Positions 35,350 through 43,907 of a DNA stretch of 64,000 bases are shown in pieces (the stretch's first letter is position 1; the number at the start of each line of letters is the position of its first letter). Made by a program: the position numbers and the translations under genes. The notes beneath the pieces are model-generated. The model did no database searches. It was given only the letters and a program-made list of their open reading frames with translations, and was not told the DNA's origin. The stretch spans positions 124,001-188,000 of the forward strand of contig NZ_FMBW01000031.1 in the NCBI RefSeq assembly GCF_900091725.1, given 5' to 3'. Origin of the DNA: Streptomyces sp. DvalAA-43 (GTDB taxonomy: Bacteria; Actinomycetota; Actinomycetes; Streptomycetales; Streptomycetaceae).

Positions 35350-36201
35350 TCAGCCCATCAGGCCCAGGAACCCGGCCACCGTCGCGGCCATCGCCTCGCG
35401 GCCCGGCGCGATGTACTTGCGGGGGTCGACGCCCGTGGTGTTCTCGGCCAGGTACGCCCGTACCGCGCCGGTGAACGCGGTGTTCAGGGCCGTGCCCACA
35501 TTGATCTTGACCATGCCGGAGGCGGCGACGGCCCGGCGGATCTCCTCGTCCGGGACGCCGCTGGAGCCGTGCAGCACCAGCGGGACCGGGACGGCGTCGC
35601 GCAGCCGGCCGATCAGCTCGTGGTCCAGGGCGGCGGTGCGCTCGGTCATCGCGTGCGAGGAGCCGACCGCGACGGCCAGCGCGTCGACGCCGGTGGCGGC
35701 GACGTACGCGGCGGCCTCGGCCGGGTCCGTACGGACGCCGGGGGCGTGGGCGTCGAGCGGGGCCTCGCCCTCCTTGCCGCCGACCTTGCCGAGCTCGGCC
35801 TCGATCCAGATGCCGCGCTCATGGCCCCAGGCGACCGCTTCGGCGGTGGCCCGCACGTTCTCCTCGTAGCTCAGCTTGGAGGCGTCGAACATGACGGAGC
35901 CGAAGCCCGCGTCGTGTGCCTGGTGGAGCAGGTCCACGGACTCGACGTGGTCGAGGTGGAGGGCGAGCGGGACGCTCGACGCGCGGGCGACGGCGGCGGC
36001 CGCGGCGGCGATGGCGGAGAGCCGTCCGCCGTGGAACTTCACGGCGTTCTCGGAGATCTGGAGGATGGCGGGCGCTCCGGCGCGCTCCGCGCCGGCCGCG
36101 ATGGCCTCGGCGTGCTCCAGCGTGATGACATTGAAGGCGGCGATCCCGCGTCCCTCGGCCTGGGCGGCGGAGACGAGTTCACCGGTGCTGACGAGCGGCA
36201 T
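35350..36201 (-). CDS. Class II fructose/tagatose-bisphosphate aldolase (KbaY/GatY-like)
   Basis: Zinc-dependent aldolase of 283 residues that splits a ketose 1,6-bisphosphate to DHAP and glyceraldehyde 3-phosphate. Metal and catalytic residues are visible: ALHLDHVES (residues 81-89, His82/Asp84/His85), the HGSSGVPDEEIRRAV region and VKINVGTALNTAFTGAVRAYL. The sequence is closer to tagatose-bisphosphate aldolases than to the glycolytic enzyme, which Streptomyces encodes elsewhere. It follows a PfkB kinase in the same direction, so the pair may convert a hexose 6- or 1-phosphate to trioses. Confidence 0.87.
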   Translation of the reverse strand: MPLVSTGELVSAAQAEGRGIAAFNVITLEHAEAIAAGAERAGAPAILQISENAVKFHGGRLSAIAAAAAAVARASSVPLALHLDHVESVDLLHQAHDAGFGSVMFDASKLSYEENVRATAEAVAWGHERGIWIEAELGKVGGKEGEAPLDAHAPGVRTDPAEAAAYVAATGVDALAVAVGSSHAMTERTAALDHELIGRLRDAVPVPLVLHGSSGVPDEEIRRAVAASGMVKINVGTALNTAFTGAVRAYLAENTTGVDPRKYIAPGREAMAATVAGFLGLMG

Positions 36202-36223
36202 GCTGACCTCTTGCTACTTCTTT

Positions 36224-36247
36224 CGGACCGGCGGACGGGCCGGTCCG
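36224..36247 (-). other. Intercistronic hairpin between pfkB-like and aldolase genes
   Basis: CGGACCGGC and GCCGGTCCG form a 9-bp stem with a six-base loop in the 60-bp gap. It could attenuate or stabilise the downstream aldolase message. Confidence 0.45.
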
Positions 36248-36261
36248 TGACGGGCGCGGCC

Positions 36262-37224
36262 TCAGGCCGCCGGTGCGTGTTCCTCGATGCCGACGCGCGG
36301 CAGCAGCTCCTCGTACGCCGCGCGGTCGAAGTCACCGGCCGTCGGGGAGAGCACGGTCGCCGTCGACAGTGCCACCGCCCGCCGCAGCCGGTCCGGCCAG
36401 CTCAGCCCCTCGACGAGGCCGGACAGCAGCCCGGCCACCGCGGAGTCGCCCGCGCCGGTCGGATTGCCCGGGACCCTGGCGGGCGGCGCTGCCTGCCAGA
36501 TTCCGTCGGGGGTGACCGCCAGCATGCCGTCCGGCCCCAGCGAGGCGATGACGCCGTGCGCACCGCGTCGGCGGGCGTCGCGGGTGGCACGCAGGGGCTC
36601 GCGGGAGCCGGTGAGCTGGGCCAGCTCGTCGGCGTTCGGCTTGATCAGGTCCGGGCGGGCGGCGATGCCGCGGCGGAGCGGTTCGCCACTGGTGTCCAGG
36701 AGCACCGGGACCCCGGCGGCGCGGGCCGACCGGACCAGTTCGGCGTAGGCGCCGACGTGGATGCCGGGCGGCAGGCTGCCGCAGAGCGCGACGGCGTCGG
36801 CCCCGGCGAGGAGCTCCTCGTACCGGCCGAGGAGGGCGGTCCACTCGTCGGCGGTGACGAGCGGGCCGGGTTCGTTGAGCTGGGTGGTGTCGCCGGTGGC
36901 CCGGTCGACGACGGCGATGGTGCGGCGGGTGTTCCCGGCGACGGTGACGAGCGCGTCGGTGAGCGGGGCGGGGGCCGTTCCGGGCGTGGGGGCGTCCGCC
37001 GGCCGGGCGGCCAGCAGCTCGCGGAGCACGGCTCCGGTGGAGCCCCCGGCGAATCCGGTGACCACCGTCTCGTGGCCGAGCGCGGAGAGCACCCGGGCCA
37101 CATTGAGTCCCTTGCCACCGGGGCGCTCGGACATGTCGCTGACGCGGTGGCTGGCGTGCGGCACGAGTTCCGGGACGCCGTACGTCAGGTCGAGTGCCGT
37201 ATTCAGTGTGACCGTGAGGATCAC
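36262..37224 (-). CDS. 1-phosphofructokinase-family hexose kinase (PfkB)
   Basis: 320-residue ribokinase-fold sugar-phosphate kinase. MILTVTLNTALDLTYGVPEL is the typical FruK/LacC N-terminus, RPGGKGLNVARVLSALG is PfkB signature 1 and GAGDSAVAGLLSGLVEG is signature 2, with the catalytic Asp. It likely phosphorylates fructose 1-phosphate or tagatose 6-phosphate, feeding the aldolase downstream. The usual fructose PTS gene does not accompany it, so the tagatose/galactosamine route is at least as likely. Start is GTG. Confidence 0.85.
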   Translation of the reverse strand: MILTVTLNTALDLTYGVPELVPHASHRVSDMSERPGGKGLNVARVLSALGHETVVTGFAGGSTGAVLRELLAARPADAPTPGTAPAPLTDALVTVAGNTRRTIAVVDRATGDTTQLNEPGPLVTADEWTALLGRYEELLAGADAVALCGSLPPGIHVGAYAELVRSARAAGVPVLLDTSGEPLRRGIAARPDLIKPNADELAQLTGSREPLRATRDARRRGAHGVIASLGPDGMLAVTPDGIWQAAPPARVPGNPTGAGDSAVAGLLSGLVEGLSWPDRLRRAVALSTATVLSPTAGDFDRAAYEELLPRVGIEEHAPAA

Positions 37225-37394
37225 CGCGGCCGCTCCCTCGATCCCTGCTCGGAAGCGCGAAACCCTGGGGGGAATGCGCTTTCTCCTGCTGTTTTCCAGG
37301 CGATCATGCCAAAGAGGTGGCGGTCGGCCCAGACCTCGGGACCAACCGCCGTCTCTTCGTTACGTATTCGACTCACCGTCAATAATCGGACGGA

Positions 37395-38549
37395 TCAGCC
37401 GATCCTGGGCTCTTTGATCCATGCGCCCTTGCGCATGACGCCCTGGACCGCGAAGCCCTCGTCCAGGACCACCAGGTCCGCGTCCTTGCCCGGTTCCAGC
37501 GAGCCGACCCGGTCGTAGACGCCGAGCAGCCGGGCCGGGTTGGCGGAGATGGACTGCACGACATCGCCGACCGGGATCCGGTCGATGGTCACGGCCCGGT
37601 GGAACGCGGTGTCCAGGGTGAGCGTGGAGCCCGCGATCGAGTTGCCCTCGACCAGCCGCGCGACGCCGTCCTTGACCTCGACCGCGAGCGGGCCGAGCTG
37701 GTACAGCCCGTCGCCGAATCCGGCCGCGTCCATGGCGTCGGTGATCAGCGCGACGCGGTGGGCGCCCGCGTGGTGGTAGGCCAGCTCCAGGGCCGCGGGG
37801 TGCAGATGCGTGCCGTCGTTGATCAGCTCGACGGTGATCCGCTCGTCCTCCAGCAGCGCCGCGATCGGGCCGGGCTCGCGGTGGGCGAGCGGTGGCATCG
37901 CGTTGAAGAGGTGGGTGGCGACGGTGGCGCCCGCGTCGATCGCCTCGACGGTCTGCTCGTACGTGGCGTCGGTGTGCCCGATCGCGGCGATGACGCCGTG
38001 CTCGGCGAGCAGCCGCACCGAGTCGATGCCGCCCGGCAGTTCGGTGGCGAGCGTGAACATCTTCGCGGTGCCGCGCGCCGCGTCCATCAGCTTGCGGACC
38101 TCGGCCGGGTCCGGGTGGCGCAGCAGCTCCTCGCTGTGCGCGCCCTTGCGGCACGGCGAGATGAACGGTCCCTCGAAGTGGATGCCGGCCAGGTCGCCCT
38201 GCTCCACCAGCTCGGACAGGACACCGGCCCGGTGGGCGAGGAAGTCCATCTCGCCGGTGACCGTGGAGGCGACCAGGGTGGTGGTGCCGTGCTCGCGGTG
38301 GGTGCGGATGCCGGTGAGGACCTCGTCCACGGTGCCGGAGGTGAACGACGCGCCGCCGCCGCCGTGGTTGTGCATGTCGACGAAGCCGGGGACCACCCAG
38401 TGGCCGCTCAGGTCGACGGTCGGGACGCCCTCCGCCGCGGAACCGGCGATCCGGGTGCCCTCGACGATCACCCGGCCGTTCTCCACGGTCCCGGTGGGAA
38501 GGACCACCCGGGCACCTGCGAGAACTGTGCTGTCTGCGCGTCCGGCCAT
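37395..38549 (-). CDS. nagA: N-acetylglucosamine-6-phosphate deacetylase
   Basis: 384 residues. Removes acetate from GlcNAc-6-phosphate to give glucosamine-6-phosphate, which is the effector of DasR in Streptomyces. The metal site HxH is at residues 60-62 (VDMHNHGGGG); later ligands are in HFEGPFISP, AIGHTDATYEQ and HLFNAMPPLAHREPG. The C-terminus has the NPARLLGV segment of the family. Its ATG shares one base with the stop of the kinase gene upstream (TGATG), so translation is coupled. The order nagK-nagA matches S. coelicolor. Confidence 0.93.
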   Translation of the reverse strand: MAGRADSTVLAGARVVLPTGTVENGRVIVEGTRIAGSAAEGVPTVDLSGHWVVPGFVDMHNHGGGGASFTSGTVDEVLTGIRTHREHGTTTLVASTVTGEMDFLAHRAGVLSELVEQGDLAGIHFEGPFISPCRKGAHSEELLRHPDPAEVRKLMDAARGTAKMFTLATELPGGIDSVRLLAEHGVIAAIGHTDATYEQTVEAIDAGATVATHLFNAMPPLAHREPGPIAALLEDERITVELINDGTHLHPAALELAYHHAGAHRVALITDAMDAAGFGDGLYQLGPLAVEVKDGVARLVEGNSIAGSTLTLDTAFHRAVTIDRIPVGDVVQSISANPARLLGVYDRVGSLEPGKDADLVVLDEGFAVQGVMRKGAWIKEPRIG

Positions 38550-39481
38550 CAGGCGGATACCTCCGTGGAGAGAAGATCCCAGGCGAGCAGCCCTGCGCCC
38601 AGGCATCCGGCGGTGTCCCCGAGGGCCGCCGGGACGATGTGGGGCAGCTTCTGGAACGTGACACGTTCCTCGACGGCCGCACGGAGTGGTGTGAACAAGG
38701 TTTCCCCGGCCTCGGCGAGACCGCCACCGATGATCAGCGTGCGGGGGTCGAGCAGGGTCAGCGCGGTGACCAGCCCGGCGGCGAGCGCGTCCACCGCGTT
38801 CCGCCAGACCTCCAGGGCTGCCGGGTCGCCCGACTCGACGGCCTTCGCGCAGTCCGCCGCGTCCGCCTCCGGGTCGCCGGACGCGGCGGCCCAGGCCCGG
38901 GTCACCGCGGACGCGGACGCCAGGGTCTCCAGGCAGCCGCGCTGGCCGCAGCCGCAGTCGGGGCCGTCCGGCCGGACCACGATGTGGCCGATCTCGCCCG
39001 CGTACCCGTGCGCGCCGGCCTCGATCGTGCCCGCGATGCCGATGGCCCCGGCGATGCCCGTGCCCAGCGGTACGAAGAGGAAGCGGTCGGCACCCTTGCC
39101 CGCGCCGATCCGGCCCTCGGCCAGCCCGCCGGTGCGGACGTCGTGGCCGAGCGCGACGGGGACACCGCCGAGCCGTTCGCCGAGCAGCCGCCGCATGGGT
39201 ACGTCGCGCCAGCCCAGGTTCGCGGCGTAGACCGCGATCCCGTTCTCGGCGTCGACGATGCCGGGTACGGCGACCCCGGCCGCGACCGCGCTCTCGCCGA
39301 AGTGCTCCTCGCCGTACGCCCGCAGATCGGCGGCGAAGGCGAGGATCGATTCCACGACCGCTTCGGCGCCGCGTTCTCTGCCGGTGGCCCGCCGCGCCTC
39401 GTAGAGCAGGGTGCCGTCGGCCCCGACCAGTGCGGCCTTCATTCCGGTGCCGCCCACATCGAGGGCGATGACGTGTTTCAC
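38549..39481 (-). CDS. nagK: ROK-family N-acetylglucosamine kinase
   Basis: About 310 residues. Phosphorylates GlcNAc (and possibly related amino sugars) before NagA acts. The ATP loop is ALDVGGTGMKAALV at the N-terminus, the catalytic region is HDVRTGGLAEGRIGAG, and the ROK zinc motif CGCGQRGCLETLAS is intact. I chose the GTG at 39481. A TTG at 39508 gives a nine-residue extension but abuts the dre site, and AGGAG is not positioned for either. Preceded by a DasR-like operator at 39509-39524. Confidence 0.88.
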   Translation of the reverse strand: MKHVIALDVGGTGMKAALVGADGTLLYEARRATGRERGAEAVVESILAFAADLRAYGEEHFGESAVAAGVAVPGIVDAENGIAVYAANLGWRDVPMRRLLGERLGGVPVALGHDVRTGGLAEGRIGAGKGADRFLFVPLGTGIAGAIGIAGTIEAGAHGYAGEIGHIVVRPDGPDCGCGQRGCLETLASASAVTRAWAAASGDPEADAADCAKAVESGDPAALEVWRNAVDALAAGLVTALTLLDPRTLIIGGGLAEAGETLFTPLRAAVEERVTFQKLPHIVPAALGDTAGCLGAGLLAWDLLSTEVSA

Positions 39482-39508
39482 GGGAAACAGTTTCGCCCGA
39501 GGAGGCAA

Positions 39509-39524
39509 AAAGGTCTAGTCCACT
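39509..39524. promoter_or_regulatory. DasR-responsive element (dre) upstream of nagKA
   Basis: AAAGGTCTAGTCCACT matches 13 of 16 positions of the DasR consensus ACTGGTCTAGACCACT. It lies 28 bases upstream of the chosen nagK start. DasR is the GntR-type global repressor of GlcNAc/chitin genes in Streptomyces and is released by glucosamine-6-phosphate. Confidence 0.7.
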
Positions 39525-39635
39525 ATCCTAGTTTGTTGCGGATCCATACAAAATCCCGGTCATGAAAGTGCGGCCGGGTCACGGCGCCCCTGCCCCCGGG
39601 TACGGGCCCGGTTACGTTGCGAAAGCGATACCGGC

Positions 39636-39651
39636 TTTGGTGTAGACCATC
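39636..39651. promoter_or_regulatory. Second dre-like element, upstream of the sugar-binding lipoprotein
   Basis: The core TGGTGTAGACCA differs from the ideal TGGTCTAGACCA at one base (11 of 16 over the whole site). It lies about 75 bp upstream of the lipoprotein start, so both divergent genes have a dre-like site. Confidence 0.55.
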
Positions 39652-39726
39652 GGCGACGGCCTGGGAGAGGATCACACCCCGTTCGGAGAGCCCACGACGG
39701 CGTGGCCGGCTCGGACGACGCGATGG

Positions 39727-41013
39727 ATGAGGACGGTCTGGGCTGTGCAGCTGCGCTACCGGGTACTGACCGCGGTCGTGACCGCGCTGGGCATGACGGC
39801 GACACTGGCGGGCTGCGGCGGCGGCACCGGCGGTACGGGGGAGGTCACCCTCAAGCTCGTCGCGGCCGACTACGGCACCGGCCCGGCCAACACCTCCCGG
39901 AAGTTCTGGGACGGACTCGTCAAGGGCTTCGAGGCGAGCCATCCCGGCATCAAGGTCGACGTCACGGTCCATTCGTGGAAGGACATCGACCGCGAGGTCG
40001 CCGCGATGGTGAAGAAGGGGCAGGCCCCCGACATCGCCCAGATCGGTTCCTACGCCGACTACGCCAAGGCCGGCAAGCTCTACCGGGCCGACCAGATGGT
40101 GTCCATCCGCACTCAGGCCAACTTCCTGCCGTCCCTCGCCGAGGCGGGCAGCCTGAACAGCACCCAGTACGGACTGCCGTTCGTCGCCAGCACCCGGCTG
40201 CTCTTCTACAACAAGAAGGTCTTCGCGCAGGCGGGCCTCGACGCCCCGCGGACCTGGAACGACATCCGGGACGACGCGGCGGCGCTCGGACAGCGCGGTG
40301 TGACCTACCCCTTCGCGCTGCCGCTCGGTCCCGAGGAGTCCCAGGCCGAGGCCATGATGTGGCTGCTCGGCGGGGGCGGTGGCTACATCGACGACAGCGG
40401 CTCGTACGAGATCGACTCGGCCGAGAACGTCAGGACGTTCGACTGGCTGAAGACCAACCTGGTCGACAAGGGCCTCGTCGGCCCCACCGCCCCAGGGAAG
40501 CTCGACCGCCAGAAGGCGTTCGACGCGTTCACCGACGGCCGGGTCGGCATGCTGAACGGCCACCCGACACTGATGCAGGAGGCCGAGCGCAAGGGTGTCT
40601 CCGTCGGCATGGTGCCGATGCCCGGCATCAACGGCCCCGGCAGGAGCTCGCTGGGTGTGGCCGACTGGATCATGGGCTTCAAGCAGAACGGCCACCGCGT
40701 GCAGCTGGGCAAGTTCTTCGACTATCTGTTCACCGACAGGAACGTCATCGACTTCGCCGACGAGTACGACCTGCTCCCGGTCACCGACAGCGCCTCCGCC
40801 GCCATGGAGTCCGACACCAGGTACAAGCCGCTGTGGAAGTTCCTGGACGCGCTGCCGGACTCGCAGTTCTATCCGTACGGCAAGACGTCCTGGGCCCGGT
40901 CCAGCGAGTCGATCAAGGAGAACATCGGCAAGGCGGTCGAGCCGAACGGCAGCCCCGCGAGCGTGCTGGGACGGATCGCCCGCGATTCGGCCGCGGCGGC
41001 GAGAGCGGACTAG
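39727..41013 (+). CDS. Sugar ABC transporter substrate-binding lipoprotein (orphan)
   Basis: 428 residues of the MalE/UgpB-like binding-protein family 1. The lipobox is LAGC (near residue 30), so it is anchored in the membrane. Family features include GLPFVASTRLLFYNKKVFAQAG and EAMMWLLGGGGGYIDDSG. No permease genes follow, so transport components must be elsewhere; MsiK, also in this window, is the usual ATPase for such systems. A dre-like site upstream links it to amino-sugar control. ATG 39727 is used; a GTG at 39745 is an alternative with GAGGA upstream. Confidence 0.85.
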   Translation: MRTVWAVQLRYRVLTAVVTALGMTATLAGCGGGTGGTGEVTLKLVAADYGTGPANTSRKFWDGLVKGFEASHPGIKVDVTVHSWKDIDREVAAMVKKGQAPDIAQIGSYADYAKAGKLYRADQMVSIRTQANFLPSLAEAGSLNSTQYGLPFVASTRLLFYNKKVFAQAGLDAPRTWNDIRDDAAALGQRGVTYPFALPLGPEESQAEAMMWLLGGGGGYIDDSGSYEIDSAENVRTFDWLKTNLVDKGLVGPTAPGKLDRQKAFDAFTDGRVGMLNGHPTLMQEAERKGVSVGMVPMPGINGPGRSSLGVADWIMGFKQNGHRVQLGKFFDYLFTDRNVIDFADEYDLLPVTDSASAAMESDTRYKPLWKFLDALPDSQFYPYGKTSWARSSESIKENIGKAVEPNGSPASVLGRIARDSAAAARAD

Positions 41014-41039
41014 CGGACTGGGCGAGAGCGGACCAGCGG
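40998..41039 (+). repeat. 23-bp direct repeat across the lipoprotein stop codon
   Basis: GGCGAGAGCGGACTAGCGG at 40998 recurs at 41021 with T changed to C. The TAG inside the first copy is the stop codon; the second copy has CAG at that place, so duplication did not extend the frame. Confidence 0.6.
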
Positions 41040-41105
41040 GCCGGCCGCCTGTCCGGGGCTCTCCGGCAGGTGGCGGCGGTCCGGGCGGGCGATATGTTGG
41101 CTGAT

Positions 41106-41363
41106 ATGACCGCCCCCATCCATGGCCCCGACGACCCGGACGGCCTCTCCGACAGGGATCGCGCCGTGCTCGCCGTCGAACGCCAGTCGTGGACCGGCCC
41201 CGGGGCGAAGGAACGGGCGATCCGCGAACAGCTGGGCATCTCGCCCACGCGCTACTACCAGCTCCTGAACGCGCTCCTGGACGACCGCCGCGCACTGGAG
41301 GAGGACCCGGTGACGGTGAACCGCCTGCGCCGGGTGCGGGCCGCGCGACGCGAACGACGCTGA
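41106..41363 (+). CDS. DUF3263 domain protein
   Basis: 85 residues. The region LSDRDRAVLAVERQSWTGPGAKERAIREQLGISPTRYYQLLNALL is a conserved actinobacterial domain (DUF3263) that looks like a helix-turn-helix; LGISPTRYYQLLN would be the recognition helix. The C-terminus is Arg-rich. Probably a small DNA-binding protein; no target is known. It starts with ATG and stands between the lipoprotein gene and otsB on the same strand. Confidence 0.85.
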   Translation: MTAPIHGPDDPDGLSDRDRAVLAVERQSWTGPGAKERAIREQLGISPTRYYQLLNALLDDRRALEEDPVTVNRLRRVRAARRERR

Positions 41364-41481
41364 GGCCGGGACCGGGCCGCTCCGACAGAACCGGAACCGG
41401 GCCCCTACGGCGAGTGCTGGGGAGCGGAGGTCGGCAGCGCCCCGAAAACGCCCGCACCGCCCCAACTCCCCGCCCCGGCTA

Positions 41482-41487
41482 TAGGCT
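41482..41487 (+). promoter_or_regulatory. Putative -10 box of leaderless otsB
   Basis: TAGGCT (within TATAGGCT) lies six bases before the otsB ATG; the bases between are all C, so there is no ribosome-binding site. Confidence 0.5.
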
Positions 41488-41493
41488 CCCCCC

Positions 41494-42372
41494 ATGGGCA
41501 GCAACCCCGAAGCACCCACACCGAGCGAAACCCCGTCCGAGCTCCCGAACCCCACCACCCCGGCCGGCCGAGAGGCCCTCGCCGCGATCCTCGCGCGCCC
41601 CGACCATGCCGTGATCGCGCTCGATTTCGACGGCACCCTCGCCGACATCGTCCCGGACCCGGAGCAGGCCCGCGCCCACCCCGGCGCCGTCGCGGCCCTC
41701 GTCGCGCTCGCCCCGAAGGTGGCCTCCATCGCCGTGATCACCGGCCGCCCGGCCGGCGTCGCGGTGCGGCAAGGCGGCTTCGCCGGAGTGCCGGGCCTCG
41801 ACCACCTCGTCGTCCTCGGCCACTACGGCGCCGAGCGCTGGGACGCCGTGTCCGGCACCGTCCACGCCCCCGCCCCGCACCCCGGCATCGCCGCCGTCCG
41901 CGCCGAGCTCCCGGGCGTGCTGGACCGCTCCGGCTCGTGGCACGGCACCTGGATAGAGGAGAAGGGCCGGGCGATCGCCGTCCACACCCGCCGGGCCGCC
42001 GACCCGCAGGCCGCGTTCGAGGCGTTGGGCGCCCCCCTCGGCGAACTCGCCGCCCGGCACGGGCTGATCGTCGAACCGGGCCGGCTGGTCCTGGAGCTGC
42101 GCCCGCCGGGCATGGACAAGGGCGTGGCGCTCACCCAGTACCTCCGGGAGACGGACGCCGAGTCCGTGCTGTACGCGGGCGACGACCTCGGCGACCTCGC
42201 CGCGTACGCCGCGGTGGAGAAGCTCCGCTCCGAGGGTGCCGACGGCATCCCCGGACTGCTGGTCTGCAGCGGCAGCGCGGAGGTGCCCGAGCTGGCCGGG
42301 CGGGCCGATCTGCTGCTGTCCGGACCGGGCGACGTCGTCGCCTTCCTGGCGGCGCTGGCCCGGCAGATCTGA
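41494..42372 (+). CDS. otsB: Trehalose-6-phosphate phosphatase
   Basis: 292-residue HAD-superfamily phosphatase that removes phosphate from trehalose 6-phosphate, the second step of the OtsAB route. Motif I is ALDFDGTLAD with nucleophile Asp44 and acid Asp46, SIAVITGRPA is the second motif, and YAGDDLGDLAAY is motif III/IV with the Mg-binding aspartates. The RLVLELRPPGMDKGVAL segment is typical of OtsB. A hydrophilic tail of about 35 residues precedes the domain. The gene converges on otsA. It appears leaderless. Confidence 0.93.
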   Translation: MGSNPEAPTPSETPSELPNPTTPAGREALAAILARPDHAVIALDFDGTLADIVPDPEQARAHPGAVAALVALAPKVASIAVITGRPAGVAVRQGGFAGVPGLDHLVVLGHYGAERWDAVSGTVHAPAPHPGIAAVRAELPGVLDRSGSWHGTWIEEKGRAIAVHTRRAADPQAAFEALGAPLGELAARHGLIVEPGRLVLELRPPGMDKGVALTQYLRETDAESVLYAGDDLGDLAAYAAVEKLRSEGADGIPGLLVCSGSAEVPELAGRADLLLSGPGDVVAFLAALARQI

Positions 42373-42437
42373 GGCCTCGGTCCCGCCGGAGCCTCCCGGG
42401 CCTGTCCGGCCCTGACCCGCCGGGCAGGCCCTGGGGC

Positions 42438-43853
42438 TCAGTCCCGCCGCAGCGCGTCCAGCTGGTCCAGGAACCACTGCTGCGGCGGCAGCGCGACCGC
42501 CGCCGCGGCCAGGCGCTCGGTGCGCGCGGCCCGCTCGTCGTCCGCCATCGTCAGCGCCTCGTGCAGCGCCGCCGCCGTCGCGGAGACGTCGTACGGGTTC
42601 ACCACCACCGCGTCGCTGCCCAGCTCCTCGTACGCCCCCGCCTCCCGCGACAGCACCAGCGCGCAGCCGTGGTCGGAGACGACCGGGATCTCCTTCGCGA
42701 CCAGGTTCATGCCGTCGCGGATCGGGTTGACGAGCGCCACGTCGGCCAGCCGGTACGCGGCGAGCGAGCGGGCGAAGTCGTCCTTGACGTGCAGCACGAC
42801 CGGCGTCCAGCCCGCGGTGCCGTACACGGCGTTGATCTCGTCGGCGACCCGCTGGACCTCGGCCGTGTAGTCGCGGTACACCGCGAGGTCCTGCCGGGAG
42901 GGGTACGCGAAGGCGACATGGACGACCCGCTCGCGCCATTCGGGCCGCTCGTCCAGGAGCGCGCGGTACGCGAGCAGCCCGCGCACGATGTTCTTGGACA
43001 GTTCCGTTCGGTCCACCCGTACGATCGTCCTCCGGCCGGGGCCGGTCTGCTCGCGCAGTGCCGCCATCCGCTCGTCCACGTCCGCCTCGTGTGCCCGGCG
43101 GCGCAGGAAGTCGGCGTCCGCGCCGAGACCGTGCACCCCGATCCTGGTGTGCCCGGTGCCGCCCAGGATCTGGGTGCAGCAGCCGATGAACGCGTCCGCC
43201 CAGCGCCGGGTCAGGAACGCCGCCCGGTCCGCGCCCAGGATGCCGTGCAGCAGCTGTTCGGCGATGTCGTCGGGGAGCAGCCGGAAGTAGTCGACGGGTG
43301 CCCACGGGGTGTGCGAGAAGTGGCCGATGCGCAGATCGGGACGGAGCTCGCGGAGCATGCCAGGCACCAGCGCCAGGTGGTAGTCCTGCACCAGCACCGC
43401 GGCGCCCTGCTCCGCCTCCTCGGCGAGCGCCTCGGCGAAGGCCCGGTTGTAGGTCTCGAACGATGCCCACTGCCGCCGGAACTCCGCGTCGAAGACCGGC
43501 TCCAGCGGCGTCTGGTACAGCATGTGGTGGACGAACCAGAGCACCGAGTTCGCGATGCCGTTGTACGCGTCGGCGTGCACGTCCGCGTCGATGTCGAGCA
43601 TCCGCACACCCGGCTCGCCGACCCCGCGCCGGACCGCCTCCCGGTCGCCGTCACCGAGTGCGGCGCACACCCAGAGCTTGTCGTCGACGGCGCTCAGACC
43701 GGAGACGAGACCGCCGCCGCCCCGCTTCGCGTCGAGCGATCCGTCCGTGCCCAGGGTGTACGACACCGGGCCGCGGTTGGAGGCGACGAGGACCTGGGTG
43801 GAGGGCCGGACGGGGGGCTGGGCAGGGGGCTGGGCTTCGTGCGCGGAGACCAT
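42438..43853 (-). CDS. otsA: Trehalose-6-phosphate synthase (GT20)
   Basis: 471-residue retaining glycosyltransferase that joins UDP- or GDP-glucose to glucose 6-phosphate. GT20 motifs are visible: an N-terminal SNRGPVSY, the WVHHMLYQTPLEPV and VLVQDYHLALVPGML segments, the HTPWAPVDYFRLLP loop, and the C-terminal RDGMNLVAKEIPVV nucleotide-binding motif. The otsA/otsB pair here is convergent rather than an operon. TAGATT lies seven bases upstream of the ATG, so it is probably leaderless. Trehalose accumulates in Streptomyces spores as a stress protectant. Confidence 0.93.
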   Translation of the reverse strand: MVSAHEAQPPAQPPVRPSTQVLVASNRGPVSYTLGTDGSLDAKRGGGGLVSGLSAVDDKLWVCAALGDGDREAVRRGVGEPGVRMLDIDADVHADAYNGIANSVLWFVHHMLYQTPLEPVFDAEFRRQWASFETYNRAFAEALAEEAEQGAAVLVQDYHLALVPGMLRELRPDLRIGHFSHTPWAPVDYFRLLPDDIAEQLLHGILGADRAAFLTRRWADAFIGCCTQILGGTGHTRIGVHGLGADADFLRRRAHEADVDERMAALREQTGPGRRTIVRVDRTELSKNIVRGLLAYRALLDERPEWRERVVHVAFAYPSRQDLAVYRDYTAEVQRVADEINAVYGTAGWTPVVLHVKDDFARSLAAYRLADVALVNPIRDGMNLVAKEIPVVSDHGCALVLSREAGAYEELGSDAVVVNPYDVSATAAALHEALTMADDERAARTERLAAAAVALPPQQWFLDQLDALRRD

Positions 43854-43860
43854 GTTGCGG

Positions 43861-43866
43861 AATCTA
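43861..43866 (-). promoter_or_regulatory. Putative -10 box of leaderless otsA
   Basis: On the minus strand TAGATT is seven bases before the otsA ATG. The box lies just downstream of the gpgS stop, so otsA can be made independently of gpgS. Confidence 0.5.
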
Positions 43867-43907
43867 GCCCGATCACGAACCGCCCAAACGTGCGAAGTCA
43901 GGCCACG

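Noticed and set aside
39482..39508. TTG 39508 as start of nagK
   Set aside because: TTG is a rare start, abuts the dre site and adds only nine residues not needed for the ROK fold.
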